Below, piece by piece: positions 1 to 9,304 of a stretch of 64,000 nucleotides of DNA. The DNA comes from Subdoligranulum variabile (GTDB lineage: Bacteria > Bacillota > Clostridia > Oscillospirales > Ruminococcaceae): contig QAKI01000024.1 in the NCBI GenBank assembly GCA_003343905.1, forward strand, positions 1-64,000. The letters run 5' to 3'. The first letter of the stretch is position 1, and each line of letters opens with the position of its first letter. The translations under genes were made by a program, and so were the position numbers. The notes under the pieces were generated by a model that did no database searches, was not told where the DNA came from, and was given only the letters and a program-made list of their open reading frames with translations.

Positions 1-1
1 C

Positions 2-23
2 GGGGGGGGGGGGGGGGGGGGGG
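2..23. repeat. Poly-G homopolymer (22 G)
   Basis: Twenty-two consecutive G residues sit at the very start of the window, next to an interspersed repeat copy. Such a tract is either a hypermutable slippage site or a sequencing or assembly artefact at a contig edge. The sequence alone cannot decide. Confidence 0.9.
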
Positions 24-25
24 AG

Positions 26-142
26 AACCCCTCAGTCTGCGCCTGCGGCGCATCCAGCTCCCCTATGAGGGGAGCCTTTGACGGGCGGTAGAGTAAAGCC
101 TCCCCTTTCAGGGGAGGTGTCTGCGAAGCAGACGGAAGGGTT
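26..142 (+). repeat. Interspersed palindromic repeat, copy A
   Basis: About 117 bp built from short dyads in fixed order: a GCGCCTGCGGCGC-type dyad, AGCTCCCCT/AGGGGAGCC, CCTCCCCTTT/AGGGGAGG and TCTGCGAAGCAGA, ending in a purine-rich GACGGAAGGGTT. The same order recurs at 2999-3441 (three tandem units, reverse orientation), 26001-26121 (same orientation) and 41861-41982 (reverse). It is non-coding. It resembles a REP/MITE-like family with no transposase of its own in the window. Confidence 0.8.
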
Positions 143-235
143 CTGCACCTCCCGGCAGGTACAGCGCCGCCGGGCAGTAGCCCCCTCCCCGCCGCCACCT
201 ATCCCCCTATCCTGCCCCCACCGCACACCCCCCCA

Positions 236-270
236 GGCCGGTCGCCGCTTACGCGGCGGCCGGCCTTTTT
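236..270 (+). terminator. Rho-independent terminator
   Basis: A 13-bp GC-rich stem (236-248 with 253-265) closes a 4-nt TTAC loop and is followed by five T. It would end transcription from a gene left of the window and insulate the promoter at 286-314. Confidence 0.7.
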
Positions 271-285
271 GCGCGCGACGGGTCT

Positions 286-314
286 TTGCACGCGGCGCGG
301 GAACATGCTATAAT
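286..314 (+). promoter_or_regulatory. Sigma-A promoter of the LytTR two-component operon
   Basis: TTGCAC (286-291) and TATAAT (309-314) are separated by 17 bp, about 54 bp before the response regulator start codon. Confidence 0.75.
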
Positions 315-367
315 GGGCCGGAAAGAAAAACACGCCCGGCCCTGCCCGGGCAGAGAGGAGCAGCGCC

Positions 368-1078
368 ATGATCCGCGTAGCCATCGTGGAGGACGAACCC
401 CAGGTACGGGAACAACTGGTCGATTACCTGCGCCGGTACGAACGGCAGTTCGGCAAAATGTTTGAACTGGCGACTTTTTCCGACGGGGACGAGATCGTTT
501 CGGACTACCGCGCCGTGTACGACATCATCCTGCTGGACGTGCAGATGCGCCGCATGGACGGCATGGCCGCCGCCGAGGCCATCCGCAAGGTGGACAAGGA
601 CGTCATCCTGATCTTCATCACTAATATGGCGCAGTTCGCCATCAAGGGCTATGCGGTGGACGCCATGGACTACGTGCTCAAGCCGGTGCCGTACTTCGCT
701 TTCTCCCAGCAGTTGCAAAAGGCCGTGGCCCGGCTGCAAAAGCGGCAAAAGACCTTCCTGACGGTCCCGGTGGACGGCGGGCTGCGCCGCATCGACGTGG
801 CGGGCATCTATTACCTTGAAAGTGAGGGCCACCGCGTCCACTTTTACACCGAGAGCGGCGGCCTGGTCGCCCCCGGCAGCCTGAAATCCTTTGAGGAAAA
901 ACTTGCCGGCAAGCCCTTTGTGCGCTGCAACAGCGGGTATCTCGTCAATCTGGCGCAGGTGCTGGGCGTGCAGCAGAATCTTGTGCAGGTGGGCCCGTAT
1001 GAATTGCAGATCAGCCGCCCGCGCAAAAAAGCCTTTCTGGAAGCCCTGACCGATTATATAGGGAGTGAGACCCGATGA
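368..1078 (+). CDS. LytTR-family response regulator
   Basis: A 236-residue AgrA/LytR-type response regulator. The receiver domain (about 1-120) has the acidic pair E8/D9, phosphoacceptor Asp57 in LLDVQM, Thr85 and Lys105 in VLKP. The C-terminal part (about 135-236) has the LytTR DNA-binding pattern, including YYLESEGHRVHFYT and the FVRCNSGYLVNL segment. ATG at 368 follows GAGGAG at a good distance. Its stop overlaps the start of the histidine kinase (ATGA at 1075-1078), so the pair is translationally coupled. No peptide precursor or AgrB-like processing enzyme is nearby, so the signal and target genes are unknown. Confidence 0.9.
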   Translation: MIRVAIVEDEPQVREQLVDYLRRYERQFGKMFELATFSDGDEIVSDYRAVYDIILLDVQMRRMDGMAAAEAIRKVDKDVILIFITNMAQFAIKGYAVDAMDYVLKPVPYFAFSQQLQKAVARLQKRQKTFLTVPVDGGLRRIDVAGIYYLESEGHRVHFYTESGGLVAPGSLKSFEEKLAGKPFVRCNSGYLVNLAQVLGVQQNLVQVGPYELQISRPRKKAFLEALTDYIGSETR

Positions 1079-2337
1079 CCGCCCTGCCTGACATCCCCCG
1101 CCTGTACACGGCCCTGGCCGAATGGCTGGCCTGCACGCTGTATGTGGCGGCCCTCTGCCCGCCCGCGGGGCGGCTGGCCGGCGCGCTGCGCAGCGGGGCG
1201 TGGCTGGTGGTGCTGGGGGTCTTTTTGCAGCTTACGGGCAACGTGCCGTTAAGCTGGTGGATCCCCTGCATGGCCGCCGCCGTGGCCCTCATGTTCCTGT
1301 ACCTGTGCACCAGCGGCATCAAACCGCTGGAAGCGGGCTACTGCTGCGCGCGGGCCTTTCTGCTGGCGGAATTTGCCGCCAGCCTGGAATGGCAGCTTCA
1401 CTGCGTGCTCTGGCCGGAACAGGGCGGCGCGTCGCTGCCGGGGCTGGGGCTGCTGGTGGTGGTGTACGCGGCCGTGTACGGCCTTGTGTGGCGGCTGGAA
1501 TTCCGCCGTCTGAAGCAGAATCAGGAATTGGGCGTCACCGGCCGGGCGCTGGGCAGCGCCGTCGTCATGGCGCTGGCGGCCTTCGCGGTCAGCAACTTCG
1601 CCTTTGCCCAGCAGGGCGAGGCCACCATGAGCGTGTTCTACACCCGCACGCTGGTGGACCTGGCCGGGGTGTTGGTGCTTTCGGTCCAGCAGGAACAACT
1701 GCGGGAAGCCCGGCTGCACAAAGAACTGGAAGCCATGGACGACGTGCTGCGCCGCCAGTATGAACAGTACCAGCAAAGCCGGGAGAGCATCCGCCTGATC
1801 AACCGGCACTGCCACGACCTCAAATTGCAGATCGCGGCCATCCGGGCGGAGCAGGACCCCGGCAAAAAGGCCGCCGCCCTGGCCGAGATGGAGACCAGCA
1901 TCCAGATGTACGAGGTGCAGAACAAGACCGGCAACGCGGTGCTGGACACGCTGCTCACGGCCAAAAGCATCTTCTGCCAGCAGCACGACATCAACTTTAC
2001 CTGCGTGGCGGACGGCCACCTGCTGGACTTCATGCCCACGGGGGACATCTGCACGTTGGTGGGCACGGCGCTGGACAACGCCACCGAGAGCGTGCAGACC
2101 CTGGCGGACCACGAAAAGCGGCTGATCCGCGCGGCGATCTATTCGCAGCATGGTTTTGTGATGCTGCGGTTTGAAAACTACTGCGAAACGCCGGTGCCGC
2201 TGGACGCCGACGGCCTGCCGCCCCACGGCTACGGGGTGCGCGCGGTGCGCGCCACGGCGCAGAAGTACGGCGGCACCGTCACCGTCCACTGCGAGGATAA
2301 CTGGTTCATTCTGCGGGCGCTTGTGCCGAAACCGTGA
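1075..2337 (+). CDS. GHKL sensor histidine kinase (AgrC/LytS-like)
   Basis: A 420-residue membrane kinase that should phosphorylate the response regulator encoded just upstream. The first ~210 residues hold five to six hydrophobic segments, forming a polytopic sensor. A coiled linker (about 205-240) leads to the H-box INRHCHDLKLQ with candidate phosphoacceptor His247. The GHKL ATPase follows, with the N-box GTALDNATESV and a GYGVRAV G-box near the C-terminus. The start codon overlaps the regulator's stop. The ligand cannot be inferred from the sequence. Confidence 0.88.
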   Translation: MTALPDIPRLYTALAEWLACTLYVAALCPPAGRLAGALRSGAWLVVLGVFLQLTGNVPLSWWIPCMAAAVALMFLYLCTSGIKPLEAGYCCARAFLLAEFAASLEWQLHCVLWPEQGGASLPGLGLLVVVYAAVYGLVWRLEFRRLKQNQELGVTGRALGSAVVMALAAFAVSNFAFAQQGEATMSVFYTRTLVDLAGVLVLSVQQEQLREARLHKELEAMDDVLRRQYEQYQQSRESIRLINRHCHDLKLQIAAIRAEQDPGKKAAALAEMETSIQMYEVQNKTGNAVLDTLLTAKSIFCQQHDINFTCVADGHLLDFMPTGDICTLVGTALDNATESVQTLADHEKRLIRAAIYSQHGFVMLRFENYCETPVPLDADGLPPHGYGVRAVRATAQKYGGTVTVHCEDNWFILRALVPKP

Positions 2338-2348
2338 CGGGGTGTGGT

Positions 2349-2717
2349 ATGGATAAGCAGGAGATGCTGGCGCGCGCCCGGGAACTGCGCCGGGGCATGA
2401 CCCCGCAGGAGCGGCATTTGTGGTATGATTACCTGCGGGACTGCCCGTGGAAGTTCACGCGGCAGAAGATCGCCGGGGCGTATATTCTGGATTTTTATTG
2501 CCACGCGGCCCGGCTGGCGGTGGAAGTGGACGGTTCCCAGCATTACGAAGCGGCGGGCCAGCAGGCGGACGCCCGGCGCACGGCTGCGTTGCAAGCGCAG
2601 GGGATCGCGGTGCTGCGGGTCTCCAACGCGGACGTGAATGTGCGCTTTGCGGCGGTGTGTGAGGGCATTGCCAACGCCGTGCAGCAGCGCATCGCGGAAC
2701 GGGAAAAAGAAAAGTGA
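2349..2717 (+). CDS. DUF559 domain protein (Vsr-like endonuclease fold)
   Basis: A 122-residue protein of the DUF559 family, which has a restriction-endonuclease-like fold related to Vsr. Typical marks are the N-terminal ARELRRGMTPQERHLW helix, RQKIAGAYILDFYC and AVEVDGSQH, followed by a variable ADARRTAALQAQGI helix. ATG at 2349 is preferred; a GTG at 2334 overlaps the kinase stop. It sits 11 bp after the histidine kinase and may share its transcript, but a functional link is not evident. A terminator follows. DNA targeting is known only by family analogy. Confidence 0.8.
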   Translation: MDKQEMLARARELRRGMTPQERHLWYDYLRDCPWKFTRQKIAGAYILDFYCHAARLAVEVDGSQHYEAAGQQADARRTAALQAQGIAVLRVSNADVNVRFAAVCEGIANAVQQRIAEREKEK

Positions 2718-2724
2718 ATTGACG

Positions 2725-2753
2725 AAAGGCTCCCCTGAAAAGGGGAGCCTTTT
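2725..2753 (+). terminator. Rho-independent terminator after DUF559 gene
   Basis: AAAGGCTCCCCT pairs with AGGGGAGCCTTT around a GAAA loop. The stem sequence matches the interspersed repeat hairpins, so the terminator may itself be a repeat-derived hairpin. Confidence 0.7.
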
Positions 2754-2998
2754 GGGTTGCCGTCTCTTGAAAAGGCTCCCCTCTAGGGGCTGCGGAGTCG
2801 AGCGCCGCCTGCGGCGGATGTGGTAAGGCGAACGGTCTTTCCCGGCATCATAATCGCCCTTTCGGCGATTAACCACAGAGGTTTCGCCCTTCGCTCATCG
2901 CTCCGGTCGTTGCCGCTTCGCGGCAAGGCAGCGGTCGCAGAATGCAAGCGCCGCGCCAAGGCGCGCCGCATGATGCGCCAACCGCAACCCGGCCAGGG
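2754..2998. other. Degenerate repeat-derived intergenic DNA
   Basis: No gene is supported here. The stretch holds a decayed copy of the GGCTCCCCTCTAGGGG hairpin and several GC dyads (around CGCCGCCTGCGGCG and TTGCCGCTTCGCGGCAA), then merges into the tandem repeat that begins at 2999. Confidence 0.5.
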
Positions 2999-3441
2999 CC
3001 GCGCAGCGGCCTGAAGGGTTCGGTGCTTTCAGGCGGCGCAGCGCTCGCTGGGACACACTCCACCCCTCCGTCTGCCTTGCGGCAGACACCTCCCCTAAAA
3101 GGGGAGGCTTTACTCTGCTGCCCCTTAAAGGCTCCCCTCTTAGGGGAGCTGGCCGCGCAGCGGCCTGAGGGGTTCGGTGCTTTCAGGCGGCGTAGCGCTC
3201 GCTGGGACACACCCCACCCCTCCGTCTGCCTTGCGGCAGACACCTCCCCTAAAAGGGGAGACTTTACTCTGCTGCCCCTTAAAGGCTCCCCTCTTAGGGG
3301 AGCTGGCCGCGCAACGGCCTGAGGGGTTTGGTGCTTTCGGGTGGCACAATGTTCACCGGGACATACCCCACCCCTCCGTCTGCCTTGCGGCAGACACCTC
3401 CCCTAAAAGGGGAGGCTTTACTCTACTACTCCTTAAAGGCG
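2999..3441 (-). repeat. Tandem 154-bp repeat (2.9 units) of the interspersed palindromic family
   Basis: The phrase CCGCGCAGCGGCCTGA starts at 2999 and 3153, and with one change at 3307, giving a period of 154 bp. Each unit holds the CCTCCCC/GGGGAGG, TCTGCC/GGCAGA and GGCTCCCCTCTTAGGGGAGC dyads of the family, in reverse orientation to copy A. Units differ by only a few bases, so the amplification is recent. No open frame looks selected. Confidence 0.85.
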
Positions 3442-3676
3442 CTCTTTGTCGGGATGCACAAAAACAGCCCGACGGTGACTGTGCATATTACACAAGAACT
3501 TTGCGCGGATTTTGCGGGGAAATTGCAAAATGTGCTGAACGATGGACAAGTTGTGCAAAAAGTATGTAGGGCCGCTTTTTAGGTGTTAGGATAAGAACAT
3601 CGAGATGGGGACGCCCTCTCCAGGCGACTTGGAAATCCGGAAGCACAGGTAAAATCAAAAGAAGGAGAAACGAATC
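3442..3676 (+). other. Leader region of the first GH3 gene
   Basis: About 235 bp without a gene, clearly more AT-rich than the flanking repeat. It must carry the promoter of the GH3 gene at 3677, but I see no convincing -35/-10 pair. A strong AAGAAGGAG ribosome site ends the region. Confidence 0.4.
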
Positions 3677-6600
3677 ATGGCGCAAGAGAAAAAGCACAGT
3701 GGCAACACTGTGAAAACAGTCAAGACGGCAATTTCTGGTGTGCTGTGCGTGGCACTAGCTGCAGGAATTGTGGCTGCGAATGTTCTGATTCCGCCCAATG
3801 CCAGCAGTGTGCAGAGTGTGCTGGGTCTGCAAAGCCCCGGCATTGACAACAGCAAAGCAAATACAGAAGGCGTGGACCTGAACTACAGCAAACCCGGCTT
3901 TGACACCGAGGAAGCCCTAGTGGAAAATGAAATCGCGCTGAACAAACAGATCGCGGGCGAGGGAATAGTTCTGCTGAAAAACGACGCGAATAGTATGCCC
4001 TACAGCACTGATACCACCTTCAGCTTTGTCAGCCATTCCTCGGTCGCCTATATTGGCGGTGCAAAAGGTGACCTAAAGACTGCGTTTGAGGATCGTGGCT
4101 TTGGCGTTAACAATACCCTGTGGGACTTCTATTCCACTGGCAATGGCAAGGACTATGTCCGCGGCGTCGGATCAGTGAACTTCGGCGATGACGAGGATTT
4201 CGCCATCAATGAATGCCCGCTTTCCGTGATGCAGAGCGAAGCCGGTCTGCTGGACTCCATGGAAGGCACGGTCCCGGTGTTCGTGTTCAGCCGCATCGTG
4301 GGTGAGGGCCGCGACATGCCCCGCTCCATGTACAACCATACTGACATTGAAGCGGACAAGAGCAAGACCTACCTGGAACCCGATTCTGTAGAGTTGGAGA
4401 TCCTGCAATATCTGAACGATAACTTCGATGACGTGGTGCTGTTGGTCAACTCCGGCGCAGCCGTGGATCTGAGCTGGGTCAGTCAGTTCCCTAACATCCA
4501 TACCATCGTGTCTGCACCCTCCATGGGTGATTATGGCCTGTATTCTCTGGCCGATATTTTCGCGGGCACCATCAACCCTTCTGGCCGCACAGTCGATACC
4601 TATGAGGCTGACCCCCTGAGCAGCCCTGCAGCCCAGAACTTCGGCGACTTCTCTTACTATACTGAGGACGGCGAGCAGACTAAGTATAACTACGTCAGTT
4701 ACAAGGAGGGTATCTACGTCGGCTACCGTTATTATGAAACCCGTTACGAAGACGTAGTTCTCGGCCAAGGCAATGCAGGAAATTATAGCTATACGGATTC
4801 CGTTGTATATCCTTTCGGCTATGGTCTGTCTTATACTACCTTTGAATGGTCCGACTACAAGACTTCCTGGGACGGCACCACCTGCACGGTGTCGGTGAAT
4901 GTCAAGAACACTGGCTCTCGTGCTGGCAAAGATGTAGTAGAAATCTTTGCCCAGAGTCCTTACACCGACTATGACAAGACCAATCAGGTCGAAAAGTCTG
5001 CGGTGGAACTGGTCGGTTATGCAAAAACTTCGGAACTGGCTCCCGGTGCCAGTGAGACAATCACCGTCACCTTTGATCAGGAGCAACTCAAATCCTACGA
5101 CTATATCAACGCCAAGACCTACATCCTGGATGCAGGAACCTACTATATCACCGCCGCCAAGAACGCCCATGATGCTGTAAATAATATTCTGGCTGCAAAA
5201 GGCAAGACGGTGGAAGATGGTATGACCGCAGAAGGCAATCCCGAAATGGTCAATACCTATGTGCCAACCAACGGCACGGTGGACAGTACCACCTATGCCA
5301 GCGATACGACTACCGGTGTGACTGTCACGAACCTGTTCGACCATGCTAACGGCGGTCTGCAGTATCTGTCCCGCAGCGACTGGCAGGGTACTTGGCCCAC
5401 CACTGATGGCCAGGTCAGCAATCAAATCAGCACTTGGGGCAACCCTATCAACGGAACGGATGCCAACGGTCAGCCTGTTTCCTACCAGTGGTACAAGACC
5501 ATCAGTGCGGAAGACTTGGCCCAGATGGATTCCTTCGATTCCCTCAACCCCACTGACCCTGCTACTTTGACGGATACTCCCACCTATGGTGTAGACAATG
5601 GTCTGGGTTTGATCGACATGCGCGGTCTGGCCTATGACGACCCTCAGTGGGACCTGTTGCTGGATCAGCTGACCCCTGCTGACTACCAGACCCTTATCAC
5701 CCAGTCCGGCTACGGCACTGCCGCCATCAAGTCTGTGGATAAGCCTTCAACCACCGAGCGAGATGCCGCCACAGGGTTGGTCAATTACGGTATGGATGCA
5801 AGTGGCAATTTCACATTTAAGTCTAATATTACCCATGCCGGTGTAGTAGTGCTGGCTCAGACCTACAACGACGAGTTGGCCCTGCACTACGGCGAAAACA
5901 TTGGTGATGAATCCTATTACCTGGATGTGGACGGCTGGTACGCCCCGGCAGTGAACACCCACCGCACACCCTTCTCCGGCCGTAACGCCGAGTATTACTC
6001 TGAAGATCCCTTCCTGGCTGGCCGTATGGCTTCGCTGGAAGTCCAGGGCGTTGCTTCCCGCGGTATGTATGTCTTTGTGAAGCACTTTGCCATCAATGAT
6101 CAGGAAAACCACCGCGGCGACCGCGACGGCCAGTACAGTATCGCTACCTTTTTGAATGAACAGGCCGCCCGTGAGATCTACCTCAAACCCTTCGAGATGG
6201 CGGTCAAAAGTGGCACTGTGGAGATGAGCTACGCTAAAGACAACGGCGACGGCACCTACTCCAATGCCACGACTCAAATCCCGGCCTGCACCGGCGTGAT
6301 GACTTCCTTCAACCGCATTGGCTACACCTGGGCTGGTGGCAACTACAATCTAATCACTGGTTTGCTGCGCGGTGAATGGGGCTTCCACGGCTTCATCATC
6401 ACCGATAACGCCAACACCGGTGTGTTTATGGATGCCGGTCAGATGATCCAAGCCGGTGCTGACGGCAAGCTAACTAACCTGCCCACTGGCGCACGGTATA
6501 CCTTCGATGAAAACAATGTTTCCGACTATCACTATGGCCGTGAAGCAATCCATAACATTCTGTATACCGTCGCCAATTCCAAGGCAATGAACGGTGGCAT

Positions 6601-6742
6601 GCCGGGCAGCCAGTATCTGGCCTCCATCGAGCCGTACCAGATGGTCATCTATGTGATAGATGGTGTTTGCGGTGTAATTATCGCGCTGTTGGTCGTGTTG
6701 ACTATTCTGCGTTACCGCAAGAAAAAGAATACGGCCGTCTAA
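3677..6742 (+). CDS. Membrane-anchored GH3 glycosidase with reversed domain order
   Basis: A 1021-residue glycoside hydrolase family 3 protein, probably a beta-glucosidase or xylosidase. The order is reversed relative to the usual one: after an N-terminal membrane helix (about 16-37) come the GH3 C-terminal domain (GIVLLKNDA; candidate acid/base Glu210 in VGEGRD), the FnIII-like domain (YPFGYGLSYTTF), then the catalytic barrel (from about 640) with KHFAINDQE and nucleophile candidate Asp910 in ITDNANTG. The C-terminus has a second membrane helix (about 985-1008) and a lysine-rich cytosolic tail, so the enzyme should face outward and be tethered at both ends. Reversed GH3 enzymes are known from rumen Clostridia. 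Base composition is less GC-rich than in the next GH3 gene. Confidence 0.9.
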   Translation: MAQEKKHSGNTVKTVKTAISGVLCVALAAGIVAANVLIPPNASSVQSVLGLQSPGIDNSKANTEGVDLNYSKPGFDTEEALVENEIALNKQIAGEGIVLLKNDANSMPYSTDTTFSFVSHSSVAYIGGAKGDLKTAFEDRGFGVNNTLWDFYSTGNGKDYVRGVGSVNFGDDEDFAINECPLSVMQSEAGLLDSMEGTVPVFVFSRIVGEGRDMPRSMYNHTDIEADKSKTYLEPDSVELEILQYLNDNFDDVVLLVNSGAAVDLSWVSQFPNIHTIVSAPSMGDYGLYSLADIFAGTINPSGRTVDTYEADPLSSPAAQNFGDFSYYTEDGEQTKYNYVSYKEGIYVGYRYYETRYEDVVLGQGNAGNYSYTDSVVYPFGYGLSYTTFEWSDYKTSWDGTTCTVSVNVKNTGSRAGKDVVEIFAQSPYTDYDKTNQVEKSAVELVGYAKTSELAPGASETITVTFDQEQLKSYDYINAKTYILDAGTYYITAAKNAHDAVNNILAAKGKTVEDGMTAEGNPEMVNTYVPTNGTVDSTTYASDTTTGVTVTNLFDHANGGLQYLSRSDWQGTWPTTDGQVSNQISTWGNPINGTDANGQPVSYQWYKTISAEDLAQMDSFDSLNPTDPATLTDTPTYGVDNGLGLIDMRGLAYDDPQWDLLLDQLTPADYQTLITQSGYGTAAIKSVDKPSTTERDAATGLVNYGMDASGNFTFKSNITHAGVVVLAQTYNDELALHYGENIGDESYYLDVDGWYAPAVNTHRTPFSGRNAEYYSEDPFLAGRMASLEVQGVASRGMYVFVKHFAINDQENHRGDRDGQYSIATFLNEQAAREIYLKPFEMAVKSGTVEMSYAKDNGDGTYSNATTQIPACTGVMTSFNRIGYTWAGGNYNLITGLLRGEWGFHGFIITDNANTGVFMDAGQMIQAGADGKLTNLPTGARYTFDENNVSDYHYGREAIHNILYTVANSKAMNGGMPGSQYLASIEPYQMVIYVIDGVCGVIIALLVVLTILRYRKKKNTAV

Positions 6743-6871
6743 GAACGGCTCTGCAGAGGCAACTCTGTAAAAGAAGCTGAAAATTGAAGGCTGCGCCTGG
6801 CTTCTGCTCGCAGGCAGACGCTGGGCGCGGCCGCTTTTGTATTGATGTATCTTGAGAAGGAGCATTGTTAC

Positions 6872-9301
6872 ATGCCTGATGAAAACAGCATCATCCAGCA
6901 GCTCACGCTGGAACAAAAATGCGCCCTGCTCTCCGGTGCGGCCACCTTCCAGACCCGCGCGCTGCCGCAGTACGGCATCCCGGCCATCTGGCTGAGCGAC
7001 GGCCCCCACGGCGTGCGCAAGCAGGCCGGCCCGGCGGACCATCTGGGGCTGAACCCCAGCGAACCGGCCACCTGCTTCCCCACGGCGTCCGCCGTGGCGT
7101 CCAGTTGGGACCCCGCCCTGGGCGAGGAGATCGGCCGCGCCGTGGGCGCGGAAGCCGCTGCCCAGGACGTGGCCGTGGTGCTGGGGCCGGGCCTCAACAC
7201 CAAGCGCAGCCCCCTGTGCGGGCGCAACTTTGAATATTTCTCCGAGGACCCCTACCTCTCCGGCAAGATGGCCGCCGCCTATGTGCGCGGCATCCAGGCA
7301 AACGGCGTGGCCGCCTGCCCCAAGCATTTTGCCGCCAACAACCAGGAACTGCGCCGCATGGCTACCGATTCCATCGTGGACGAGCGCACCCTGCGGGAAC
7401 TCTACCTGACCAACTTCGAGATCGCCGTCAAAGAGGGCAAACCCCAGACCATCATGACCAGCTACAACATGGTCAACGGCACCTACGCCAACGAGAACGC
7501 CCACCTGCTCAAGGAGATCCTGCGGGACGACTGGGGCTTCGACGGCGCCGTCGTCACCGACTGGGGCGGCTCCAACGACCACGCGCTGGGCGTCAAGAAC
7601 GGCTCCACGCTGGAAATGCCCGCCCCCGGACTGGATTCGGTGCGGGAACTGGTCAAGGCCGTGCAGGATGGCAAGATCAGCGAGGCCGACATCAACGCCC
7701 GGCTGGAAGAACTGCTGCGGCTGGTGAACTCCACCACCGCCGCGCTGGAAAAGGCCCCCAAGACCATCGACTGGGACGCCCACCATGCGCTGGCCCGCAA
7801 GGCCGCGGCCGAGAGCGTCGTGCTGCTGAAAAACAACGCCGGGCTGCTGCCGCTGGACCCCGAAGCGAAGATCGCCGTCATCGGCGACTTTGCGGACAAG
7901 CCCCGCTACCAGGGCGCCGGTTCCAGCCTGGTCAACGCCCCCAGAGTGGACAGCTTCCGCGCGGTGTTCGAGGCCAGCGGCCTGAAAAACGCCGGGTACG
8001 CCCAGGGCTTTGAGCGCGGCGGCAAACCGAACCCCTCGCTGCAGGCGCAGGCCGTGGAACTGGCTGCCGCTGCCGACGTGGTCCTGCTCTTCCTGGGGCT
8101 GGACGAAGTGAAAGAGAGCGAGGGCCTGGACCGCAGCGATATGACGCTGGCCAAAAACCAGTTGGACCTGCTGCTGGCGATTCACCGCGCCAACCCCCGG
8201 CTGGTCGTGGTGCTGAGCTGCGGCAGCGCCGTGGAAACGGGCTGGTCCGGCCACTGCCAGGCGCTGGTCTGGGCCGGGCTTTCCGGCCAGGCGGGCGCGG
8301 GCGCGGTGCTGGATGTGCTCACCGGCAAAGTCAACCCGGCGGGCCGTCTGGCCGAGACCTGGCCCCTGCACTGTGCCGACAACCCCAGCGCCAAAAACTT
8401 CGGCGGCCCCGGCCGCGGCGTGGAATACCGCGAGGGCCTGTATGTGGGCTACCGCTACTACCAGACCGCCGGCGTGCGGGTGGCCTATCCCTTCGGCTAC
8501 GGCCTGAGCTACACCCAATTTGCCTACAGCGGCCTGCACGCCACGCCGGAGGGCGTGACCCTGACGGTGGAAAACACCGGCAGCCGCGCCGGGGACGAGG
8601 TGGTGCAGGTCTACATCGCCAAGCCGGACGCGCGGGTGTTCCGCCCCATGCAGGAACTCAAGGGCTTTGCCCGCGTCCATCTGGAAGCGGGGGAGCGCAA
8701 GGAAGTGACGATCCCGCTGGACGACAAAGCGTTCCGCTACTGGAACGAGCCTGCATCCTGCTGGGCCGTCGAGGGCGGCAGCTATACCGTGCGCGTCGGC
8801 GCTTCCAGCGAGGATATCCGGCTGGAGGGCACCGTCACGGTGGCCCCCACCGGCGAACCCAACCCCTACGACGGGCTGGCCCTGCCCCACTACGAGAGCG
8901 GCCAGACCCAGGACGTGCCCGCCGCCGAGTTCGAGGCCCTGCTGGGCCATCCCATCCCGGCGTATAAAGTGTCCATCGACCGCAACATGACCCTGGGCGA
9001 AATCGGCCACGGCCGCAGCCCGCTGGGCTGGCTGGTCCATGTGATCCACAAGCACCTGCTGAACAAGAGCCTGCAAAGCGGCACGCCGGACCTGAACCTG
9101 CTGTTCAACTACAATATGCCGCTGCGCGCCATCGCCAAGATGACCGGGGGCATCGTCAGCATGGGCATGGTGGACGGGCTGGTGATGGAGCTGAAAGGCT
9201 TCTGGATCATCGGCATCCTGCGCACGGTGGGCGCGCTGGTGCGCAACCAGGTGCTCAACGCCCGTATGGAAAAACGCCTTGCCGGCAAAAAAGGAGCGTG
9301 A
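6872..9301 (+). CDS. GH3 beta-glucosidase with C-terminal extension
   Basis: An 809-residue GH3 enzyme in classical order: catalytic barrel (1 to about 310; PKHFAANNQE, nucleophile candidate Asp230 in VVTDWGG), C-terminal domain (acid/base Glu in KESEGLDR) and FnIII-like domain (YPFGYGLSY, EVVQVYI). About 120 extra residues follow, with a moderately hydrophobic stretch (LKGFWIIGILRTVGALV), possibly membrane-associated. No signal peptide, so it is probably cytosolic or on the inner face. The start is ATG 6872 because AGAAGGAG precedes it at a good distance; upstream in-frame TTG/ATG codons lack such a site. It ends 3 bp before the GtrA-like gene. Substrate is inferred from the family. Confidence 0.9.
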   Translation: MPDENSIIQQLTLEQKCALLSGAATFQTRALPQYGIPAIWLSDGPHGVRKQAGPADHLGLNPSEPATCFPTASAVASSWDPALGEEIGRAVGAEAAAQDVAVVLGPGLNTKRSPLCGRNFEYFSEDPYLSGKMAAAYVRGIQANGVAACPKHFAANNQELRRMATDSIVDERTLRELYLTNFEIAVKEGKPQTIMTSYNMVNGTYANENAHLLKEILRDDWGFDGAVVTDWGGSNDHALGVKNGSTLEMPAPGLDSVRELVKAVQDGKISEADINARLEELLRLVNSTTAALEKAPKTIDWDAHHALARKAAAESVVLLKNNAGLLPLDPEAKIAVIGDFADKPRYQGAGSSLVNAPRVDSFRAVFEASGLKNAGYAQGFERGGKPNPSLQAQAVELAAAADVVLLFLGLDEVKESEGLDRSDMTLAKNQLDLLLAIHRANPRLVVVLSCGSAVETGWSGHCQALVWAGLSGQAGAGAVLDVLTGKVNPAGRLAETWPLHCADNPSAKNFGGPGRGVEYREGLYVGYRYYQTAGVRVAYPFGYGLSYTQFAYSGLHATPEGVTLTVENTGSRAGDEVVQVYIAKPDARVFRPMQELKGFARVHLEAGERKEVTIPLDDKAFRYWNEPASCWAVEGGSYTVRVGASSEDIRLEGTVTVAPTGEPNPYDGLALPHYESGQTQDVPAAEFEALLGHPIPAYKVSIDRNMTLGEIGHGRSPLGWLVHVIHKHLLNKSLQSGTPDLNLLFNYNMPLRAIAKMTGGIVSMGMVDGLVMELKGFWIIGILRTVGALVRNQVLNARMEKRLAGKKGA

Positions 9302-9304
9302 CCC

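Noticed and set aside
2999..3441. Tandem repeats as a CRISPR array
   Set aside because: Units of 154 bp are nearly identical throughout with no unique spacers; they match the interspersed hairpin family found elsewhere.
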